This document shows, one piece after another, positions 56,469-64,000 of a stretch of DNA of 64,000 bases (its first letter is position 1; each line of letters opens with the position of its first letter). The position numbers and the translations under genes are program-made. This DNA comes from Sycobia sp. Sy_11 (Eukaryota; Arthropoda; Insecta; Hymenoptera; Epichrysomallidae). The notes beneath the pieces are model-generated. The model made no database searches, was not told the origin of the DNA, and worked only from the letters and a program-made list of their open reading frames with translations. The stretch is from assembly GCA_018907035.1 (NCBI GenBank), contig JACCIC010000038.1, positions 261,001 through 325,000 on the forward strand, written 5' to 3'.

Positions 56469-56813
56469 GTGGAGAGGATAATGAGAAAGGCGGGCTCTTT
56501 GCGGAAAATGAATTATTGTTCGCCTCGGGATCTCAATCACGGATATCCTCTCATATTTCAAGATCCACCCCTGGCAATTGGATCATGCGCGTTTGAGTAT
56601 ATGAAAATGTTCGAAAAAATGTCCGAATATAATATCAATATAGCGTTTAAAAATCTGATGTTGAACGCGTTCATATGGACCGCGATGTTCAGAGGGATGT
56701 TCGGGGCTGTTATTCAAGATTTTTCAGTGCGGCTTATATTATATGAAGATCCCATCTACCGCTTAAATTTTAAAATGAGTACTGATTCGGTTCTAAAAAA
56801 CAATTTTTTTTAA
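56469..56813 (+). CDS. Hypothetical 114-codon ORF
   Basis: Open frame with mixed, protein-like composition: MNYCSPRDLNHGYPLIFQDP is followed by CAFEYMKMFEKMSEYNINIA and LMLNAFIWTAMFRGMFGAVI, then QDFSVRLILYEDPIY. It contains a possible amphipathic or weak membrane segment around NAFIWTAMFRGMFGAV. The third methionine (MNYCSP) is a plausible start. The last 15 codons look like run-off into AT-rich DNA. No family recognised. It could be an exon or a retroelement fragment. Confidence 0.25.
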   Translation: MERIMRKAGSLRKMNYCSPRDLNHGYPLIFQDPPLAIGSCAFEYMKMFEKMSEYNINIAFKNLMLNAFIWTAMFRGMFGAVIQDFSVRLILYEDPIYRLNFKMSTDSVLKNNFF

Positions 56814-56819
56814 TTAAAA

Positions 56820-59339
56820 CCTATAATTTTTAAATTAAGAACACTTTTTATTCAATCATACAGAAAATTAAAGTTAAAGAGAAAGGATTTATCCTTAACT
56901 TTGATTTTCTTTAAATGATATTATTCTTGTTATAAAAAAATTATGTTTAAAAATAAAAGGTTTTTAGAACACGAATCGTCCCACTTATAGTACATAAAAT
57001 ATCAAAATCTTTTTAGGAGTGTCTATAATTTACCAAGTCACGTTTTCAATGTTCTGTCTTTTACTAGATGAGTAATTAACAATCGTTAACTGCACAAAAT
57101 ATAAAAGTAACATTTTTATCAATTAAAACCGCAGTTACGTTAATTAAATATGTAAGGTAGAATAATTTTCTATAAATAATTATACTCCGAAATTTCGAAT
57201 GCTTTATTAGAATACTTAGCATTCATAATTTCGGACTCTTATACATTAAAATAGTTAAATCTAATTTTAAAAATCGATACAGAAAAATATTGATCTTCCT
57301 TGTTATAATTAAAGTGTGTAATAAAGTAGATTCCTAATGTATCTGCTTTTTTCATTTCTAAAAAATAACAAAATCAATAGATTTATATCAAATTCTAAAT
57401 AAAAAAGCAATGATAATTTTTTCCTTACAATGAAATTTTTAAAACTATTTAAAATATATTAATCAAATAACATATTTTTCACAATGATAATTAATGCATC
57501 TATGAAAATTTATTAAAAATAATAAAGGTAATATTGAAAAACATTAAGTGTGCATAGTTTTATTATATTGGAAAACTGAATGACGGAAATATTAAAATTA
57601 TTTTAAGCTAAATAATCCAGTGTTCGATAGAATTATTATAAGAAAAATTTATACAAAAATTTTATTAAATGATTTACGTTTTATACTAAGATATAAAATT
57701 TTTAAGTACAGTTTTATAAAAATGTTATTTTAGTTATGGAATGGAACATTGTATTTTAAGCGATATTTCAAACAATACAATGATATAATGTTGTCTACCA
57801 ATGAAAATATTTTTTAACTTGAATAGGCGATTAGGTACTTATATTTTTGGTAAATAATTTATTTAGTACCTTTTTTTATTAAGTAAATTAGTAAACGTAA
57901 ATATTGAACAATTCTTTATATGTATGGTACTTATACATAAAAACTCTTTTGAGTTGAGGAATTTTGTTAGCTTTTGTTGTGCACGGCATGTACTATATAT
58001 ACCACTTTCCGTAGACCACTGATATATTTTGGAACTTCAGTCAAACTTTAGTGATTTGTATTTGTCAGTCAAAATAAACGAGCATCACTTATGTGATCTA
58101 TGTGTATATGTGCATGCGTACGTGCGCGCGCATATGCATATACAGAAAACCAATATATCAGAGTTCAAAGGTAGTGCCCGTGGTATTCGTTCCGTGTTTT
58201 TTTTCAGTTTCTTGTAATAATATCATTAAATTTTTTGTAGTATGTGTAAACATTATATGTCCAATTGAATTCAACGATGAGTAAAGTATAATCATCTGTT
58301 TTATATAATTGTTTTAATATAACAATATTTTAAATAGTATCGAAATAGAGAAAACACTAAAATCGTAAGAATTTTTTCTGAGTATACATAGTAAAATAAT
58401 TTAATTAAATATATACTATTACAAATATATAGGAATACATTGATAATTTAGGAATAACGAATTCGATATATAAATATAGTACGACCAACGAAAGGTCATA
58501 ATATTATAAGGTAAAAACTTTTATTTATCATTTTCAGGAATAAGTACGTTAAGTTCAGCAGTTCGAAATTTAGAAGCTACAAATTTACAAGGTTTTATTC
58601 ATTTATAAATATTATATTTTTGAACAGTTTGATACTTTACTTAAATAAAATTCGAACCTAATTAAGGATTGGAATTAAAATTTTTTCAATATTTCTATAA
58701 GTAGGCTCATCCGAATCAGTTAAAAATTACTTTTAATTTTTATCAGGTTAGTCACATTAATTTCAAAATTATCGCTTATTACAATTTATAATTTTATATT
58801 ATTCTGTGTTATAGTTGAAAAACATACTTATTGGTTGAAAAAGAAAAAGCTCAAAATTTGCATAACGGCAAATGAAATATATTTTTGAAATCAATAAAAA
58901 CTTTAAGCTTTAAAAAATTAAGCCAATAAAAATTTAAGCTTTCAATGCAAATTTTAATATTTATATAAAAAAAATTAAATAATATAGGCAGTAGGCTCTT
59001 ATTGAGTTTTTGTTTTTAATCGAATGAGAATATTTTTGTATATTATTTCAATTTAACAAAATATAGTTAAAATGTCAATATGTTGAACAAAATATTTTTA
59101 TTATTCTAAATTAAGAATTTATTAAGGACAAAATAAATATAGGATTGTCTTATGTCTCGTATCCTACGCGATAGCTCCCATCTCCCTCCCCCCTCTCACT
59201 CTCGCTCTCTTAATGCATTCAGTATATTATTTTTCTTAAAATGTTCCATCGCGATTTTGGGAAGAAGACATCTACTGTATAGGTAAGATGTAAACACGTA
59301 CCAGTGCAGTATGTATACGTATATATTATTAAGTAACAG
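56820..59339. other. Long AT-rich stretch, no gene seen
   Basis: Extremely AT-rich with scattered short ORFs. A small less AT-rich patch at 58080-58215 carries cgtacgtgcgcgcgcatatgc. I see no element ends or conserved motifs. Confidence 0.5.
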
Positions 59340-60262
59340 CTTCATCGTGAAAGCACGTGGTGTCTGCACTTTATAGTCGAAGTCCGGAATCGAGTTTCAC
59401 CAAGCTGACGAAGAGGCGGGCGACTATCACATCATGGTCCCTCAGCGAAGGGTCGGCCTAAACGCGCGCGAGAGCTGCCGGGAAACCACGCCACGCCGTG
59501 CCAACGACCGGTGAGGGAGTAGGGCGAGGAGGAAGAGAGAGACCTGGACACTCGCGTCGCGCGAGAGCTTCACGTTACCCCGACTGCTACACTCTCGCCC
59601 CCTCCCTTCTTCTGCGTACTCTTCGTACGAGTGGCGACTTGCGATGCGCGGGCGAGGCGCACTGCGCACGAGCCAAAGCTATGAGCGTCGCTCGGCGGCG
59701 CGGCGTTTCAGCACCGGACTCGCGGCCTCTGATGCCACGCGTGGAACGACGGAACAGTCGCGAGGAATCTTCCAGCCGCGAGGGATCGAGGGCAATTTAT
59801 GAGTTACATCGCGAGTAGCAAACAAGGTGACGTGGTTCTGCGTCCATTCCGCCATATACAGGCGGCCGAGTTGTCTGTTTACGAGCGGCGACCGATCCAA
59901 TTTGTTTATGTTATTTAAACTTGGTTGTTTCCCTTCACCCCGAAACCTCGACGCTCCAAGACTATTCCTCTGCTGGCTGTGTTCGCTGCTGCTCGCCGGT
60001 ACATACCTAGTGCCGTCATGCTGTGTGGCTCCCGGCAGGCGGCGTATTTCCAAGCAGCCTCGTGGGCTTGAATGAGTGGGGAGACACTTTTCCGCTTTCC
60101 ACCTGCCCAAACAGCTGGCGCACCGGGTAACTGGTCAAAGAAATAGAGAGAGGGGAGGGAAGGACAAAGCACTTTTGGATTAGAATAGTTTCGACTCCGA
60201 TTATTCCTTGGAATTCTTCTCGGAACTCTGTCCAGATCGGATGGTCGGTAAGAACTTATATG
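59340..60262. other. CpG-rich segment; possible promoter or first exon
   Basis: GC-rich island with many CpG dinucleotides (gcgcgcgagagctgc, cgtcgctcggcggcgcggcg). Overlapping ORFs of 75-154 codons on both strands show no motif. A CRE-like tgacgtgg is at 59828. A donor-like string on the minus strand (aggtatgtac, read from about 60010) is present. Function undetermined. Confidence 0.3.
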
Positions 60263-60263
60263 A

Positions 60264-60267
<4 letters not shown>

Positions 60268-60331
<64 letters not shown>

Positions 60332-60357
60332 ATATAATATAATATAATATAATATAA
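60268..60357. repeat. (TA)n then (ATAAT)n microsatellite
   Basis: (TA)n about 60269-60326 passing into five to six (aatat) pentamers to about 60356. Confidence 0.95.
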
Positions 60358-60384
60358 CAGTAACCTGATGAAAAAGCAATTAGA

Positions 60385-60945
60385 ATTAAAAATTGTAGTT
60401 ATGTCGACTGTTCTGAATTAAATTAATAAATATTTTTATTGGTCTTACAGTCTTTATAATATAATATGTTAGCTAAAATATTGACAGTCAAATTGTCCTT
60501 GTTTATGTTCACCCCTGTAGAATCTGAAATAAAACTTATTACTACAAGAAATTATATTAAAAATTAACTGAATTTAATGAATCAGAACTAAACTTAGTTT
60601 AATTCCTGAGGATGAACCGTAGCGGTTCGAAACGTCGGACACCAAAGGTGATTCTAAAGTTAAGGTGGTGGGGGGCAGTCAGGTTGTCCTTTACTAACAT
60701 ATAATATTGCTTTTATTATATTTATTTTATTTTATTTATTATTATATTTTTCTTTTTTTTCTTTTTATTTTATTATTAATTTTATTTTATGTCTAATTTT
60801 TAACATAATTTATTGTAGTAATAAGTTTTATTTCAGATTCTATGGGGGTGATCATAAACAAGGACTGTCAGATCGTCATTATTTTTGCTAATATATTATA
60901 TTATAAAGACTAAGACCGATAAAAATATTTATTAATGAAAAAGCA
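60385..60945 (+). mobile_element. Penelope-derived non-coding copy with inverted ends
   Basis: Left end 60385-60570 and right end 60795-60945 are inverted copies of each other, and both match the ends of the 31.9-33.2 kb element (gttatgtcgactgt, tcttacagtctttataatat, gtagaatctgaaataaaact). Between them lies only the conserved block gatgaaccgtagcggttcga then aacgtcggacaccaaaggtg (60611-60655). No ORF remains, so this is a short internally deleted or terminal-repeat-only copy. Confidence 0.8.
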
Positions 60946-61669
60946 ATTAGTTCGGTGATCGTTTCGATTCAGTTTAGATACCAGTATGAAATTCTGTTGG
61001 GCCCGATTAGTACGTGAAAAACATTTGATCGAGTTATTTAGTATAATATATGATTGTTTTGAAAGTATATTGAAGAAAAACAATGGCGAGAAATTAGTAT
61101 TATAAACTAATAAATTAAATGTTATCGATATTAATTGGAACTGTTATAAAATTTTTTTTGCTTCTGATGAGTATGAAATTAAAAACATGGAATTTATACT
61201 TGATAAATATAATATCTGAGCAATTATGATTAGTTGTAGAAAAAAGTACTAATACTTTTAATAAATTTACAATGCTCAATCCCTCTTTAATAAACTATAC
61301 ATTGTGAATTGGAATCCCGTGTTTACAAAACGATTTTTTCCAGTTGATGAATATGTGCGTTATTAATATTTCTTTATAATTTCTTTACAATTAAATTCAA
61401 ATTAAAATTTAATTATTAGATCAGTTTTGATATCACTATTCAGTATGGATATTTACAATTTACAGTAACAATTGCAAGAGTGTAAAACCTGATATCGTAA
61501 ACTTTTATTATGAATCTTTTCAAAATATAGATTCAAAATTAGTAACAATAATAATAATAATTTCAACGATTAATTTATATACACTTTTTGAAGTGAACAA
61601 ATATAATTTTATAATTAGATAATTACAAATAGACTGTTTATTTTTAAAAGCAAATATAATTATAATAAT
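60946..61669. other. AT-rich DNA, nothing seen
   Basis: AT-rich without ORFs or recognisable elements. Confidence 0.5.
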
Positions 61670-61701
61670 GGTTGTTGTTGTTGTTGTTGTTGTTGCTGTT
61701 G

Positions 61702-61780
<79 letters not shown>
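61670..61780. repeat. (GTT)n-(ATT)n trinucleotide microsatellite
   Basis: About nine GTT units with one GCT, then roughly 25 ATT units to about 61780. The isoleucine-run ORF on the minus strand is an artefact. Confidence 0.95.
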
Positions 61781-62859
61781 GTATATCCTAAGAGGCCACA
61801 TATTTTGAAATAAAGAACTTGCGTGAATGTGCGTTGATTTAATAACAGTAATGGCTTACTCGTTGTCAGATTGAAATATCATTCGTTTATATAATAGGAA
61901 CAGGATCAGATTGGGATTTTAAAGAATGAAAACTTCTTCATTTCATAGTTGTCAGGTTCAAGACCATTGAAGTATAGATTTAAAACGGAAAAGCTGTTTA
62001 AATAGCAATGTAATTTATAAAAGTTGATTATTTAAATCAGTAGACAATGAAAGTAGAATTTGTTTAATTGTATGAACATCAACTACATCAAAATAAATTG
62101 AAATCATCCAAAAAGTCTATGCAATATATTTGCATTCTATACAGGAGGACAAATATTATATATCCGACTTTCTCGTATTATTCCAGCCTTACCTTATAGA
62201 AATGATAAACACCAACAATTTATTAACTATATATTGAGTTTATCAGTTCGTTTCATCGCATATATTGCAATTCAAAGAAAGCCTACATCAAAATAGATTT
62301 CATGAGTTATTCTTCTTTTTATTCATTTCAAGTTATATTGTGACTATGGAGAAGAATATAGATATTTAGTTGATCGGCATATTTTATAATAACATGAATA
62401 TAATGTTTGCAACGACAAACATGAGGATAAATATATATTCTTTTTTTTAATTCAAGTTTTATACGCGAAGAAAACGGTTAAGAAAAATTATAATATGTTT
62501 TAACAACAAAAAACAGGCATAAAATTATAAGATAAATTATTAATACAAATAAAATGTAAAAGAATTGAAAAATCCATGCGCTTCTTTTTAAATTATATAC
62601 TTACATAAGATTAAAATATATCACCATAAACTTAAAACAAATTATATTAAAATACGTATAAAAAACTTAATCTTTATAACAAATATAAAAAAAACTTAAT
62701 CTATATAACCAGAGAAAAGTATTAAAATGACATTCTTCGTATCTATTAAAATTATGGAAATATTTAACAATTTTCCAAAATTAAAATTTTATATAAACAT
62801 TTGCATAAGAACTCAAGGGATAGCTAATGGATACAGTCCTATAATTCAGAACTATTGTA

Positions 62860-62865
<6 letters not shown>
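61781..62865. other. AT-rich DNA, nothing seen
   Basis: AT-rich, no convincing ORF, hairpin or element end. Confidence 0.5.
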
Positions 62866-62905
<40 letters not shown>

Positions 62906-63460
62906 TAGCATCCCCCGTCTCGGCTTCGCCCGACATAATAAATTAACCGATTTCATAAACAATTCAATAATATCTAAGTAAAAAGTACTCTTATATATAC
63001 AAACCTTTATTTCTATAAATAATTGACCATAATTTACCAATCGTCGCTTCTATATAAAAAGCTGCTTCAATGTAGCGCCCACTTCAAAAAGTTAATATTT
63101 TGCCGACCATTTTATACAATATATAAATATATATCATATCATATCATAACATATCATATCATATCATATCATATCATATCATACTAATTTATAAAGACAA
63201 AGCGTGTTTTGTTTGTACGCGATAACCGAAAAAACTACTGAACCGATTGTTCTGAAATTTGACATATAGATTCTACATTATCTTGGGAACGACATAGACC
63301 ATGTTTTTTTATTGAAAATGATTTTACTACCATCAACAAATTAAGATAATTGTTTTAACAACCAATTTCACCAGCGGCCACTAGGTGACGTCTTGAATCA
63401 CGAACATCAGCTCAATGTAGTCGGCTTAAAGTATTAATACCCCGTGTAGAAATTTATTCT
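62866..63460 (+). repeat. Dispersed repeat, copy A (full composite) with pentanucleotide array
   Basis: Preceded by (TA)n (62866-62902). The first half (62903-63125) matches copy C at 1248-1458. The (ATATC)n array at about 63128-63185 and the second half (63186-63450) match copy B at 6300-6640 in inverted orientation. The phrases gaaccgattgttctgaaatt and ggtgacgtcttgaatcacg are in the second half. The three copies together define one element of about 550 bp with an internal simple repeat. Family not determined. Confidence 0.8.
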
Positions 63461-63925
63461 CGAATCTAACTAGTATCAGGTCAGTTTTCCTTATCAAATG
63501 TTCGGACCCAGAAGGGAAATCTAGTCTGATCCTAGTTCCGATTTGTCCCACTTTTAATAGCATTTTAAATAGGGAACGAGCTTAGATTTTGGTAGGTATA
63601 CCAAGGTAGAAACTAAACAAAATCTAGTCAGAAAATCTAGAAATTAAGCCAATAATAAATTATTCTAATTTTGTTTCCTCGATTAAGTGAATAATTTTTT
63701 GACTTTTTAATATTTATTTATTTAAAATAAAAAAATACATTTACGTATTTAGGTGACGCATACCATTTAATTAGCATTCATAAATTATTTTCTATATGAC
63801 TATTACGTATTACGATTTACAATAACAATTAAGAATTATTAATATATTTTTTATACACTAATTATTGTAAATTTTAATATTAATTACCTCCGTTGAAAAT
63901 ATCAATTATTTTATTTTGATGAAAA

Positions 63926-64000
63926 AAATTCCGACCTCCGCTGAGTTCGAACCCACGACCCTACGATTCGCAAGCTAACGCATTATGCACTATGCTAAAA
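63926..64000 (-). repeat. tRNA-like SINE head, cut by the window end
   Basis: On the minus strand: tagcatagtgcataatgcg (A-box-like), gcgttagcttgcgaatcg, gggtcgtgggttcgaactc (B-box-like, ggttcgaa), then cagcggaggtcgg and an AT-rich body. The A-to-B box spacing is about 35 bases, as in tRNA-derived SINEs. The anticodon stem does not pair well and the acceptor end is cut off by the window, so a functional tRNA gene is unlikely. Confidence 0.5.

Overview
This window looks like a repeat-dominated, intron-scale stretch of an animal genome, most likely an insect and plausibly a hymenopteran such as an ant. That placement is inference. It rests on strong AT bias, very many long (TA)n microsatellites, several mariner lineages, piggyBac, a Mutator-like relic, Penelope-like elements, an R1-type non-LTR retrotransposon and Gypsy-type LTR fragments. 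There are no bacterial-style operons, CRISPR arrays or rRNA genes. Almost every long ORF is a transposon product, a broken transposon product, or a YIYIYI translation of a (TA)n tract.

Layout. 0-8.8 kb: AT-rich DNA with microsatellites, a possible LTR (1.66-2.49 kb), a candidate terminal exon of an unidentified gene (2928-3137, minus), a 60-bp tandem array that reads as 20-residue repeats (4.96-5.69 kb), and copies of a dispersed repeat. 8.8-11.1 kb: a truncated mariner abutting a decayed Gypsy-like protease region. 13.6 kb: 5' end of a second mariner. 16.5-19 kb: an R1-clade element in which ORF1 is fused to the reverse transcriptase by an internal deletion. 19.9-21.5 kb: a GC-rich island with 192-bp tandem repeats, a 108-codon ORF and a histone-mRNA-like 3' stem-loop. 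23.9-25.1 kb: a mariner relic lodged in a (TA)n tract. 26.5-27.1 kb: a run of strong hairpins. 28.5-30.8 kb: Gypsy-like gag and protease remnants (minus). 31.9-33.2 kb: a Penelope-like element with a GIY-YIG domain and inverted ends. 35.5-40.1 kb: retroelement gag pieces, a mariner C-terminal relic and a nearly intact piggyBac transposase. 40.1-45.2 kb: a hairpin element, then a large inverted duplication carrying a solo LTR in one arm. 45.5-46.4 kb: two small inverted-repeat elements. 47.4-51.6 kb: a decayed LTR retrotransposon split by a complete Mos1-like mariner. 52.6-53.6 kb: a Mutator-like relic. 54.5-55.1 and 59.3-60.3 kb: GC-rich segments that could be first exons or promoters. 60.4-60.9 kb: another Penelope-derived piece. 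62.9-63.5 kb: the dispersed repeat again. 63.9 kb to the end: a tRNA-like SINE head.

The only feature that looks intact is the mariner at 48715-50000: complete ORF, catalytic DD34D triad, matched terminal repeats and a TA duplication. The most unusual non-protein signals are the histone-like stem-loop at 21480, the hairpin cluster at 26.5-27.1 kb, the protein-coding-compatible 60-bp array at 5 kb, and the nested inverted duplication at 40-45 kb. All family assignments were made by reading motifs by eye; none has been tested by a database search.
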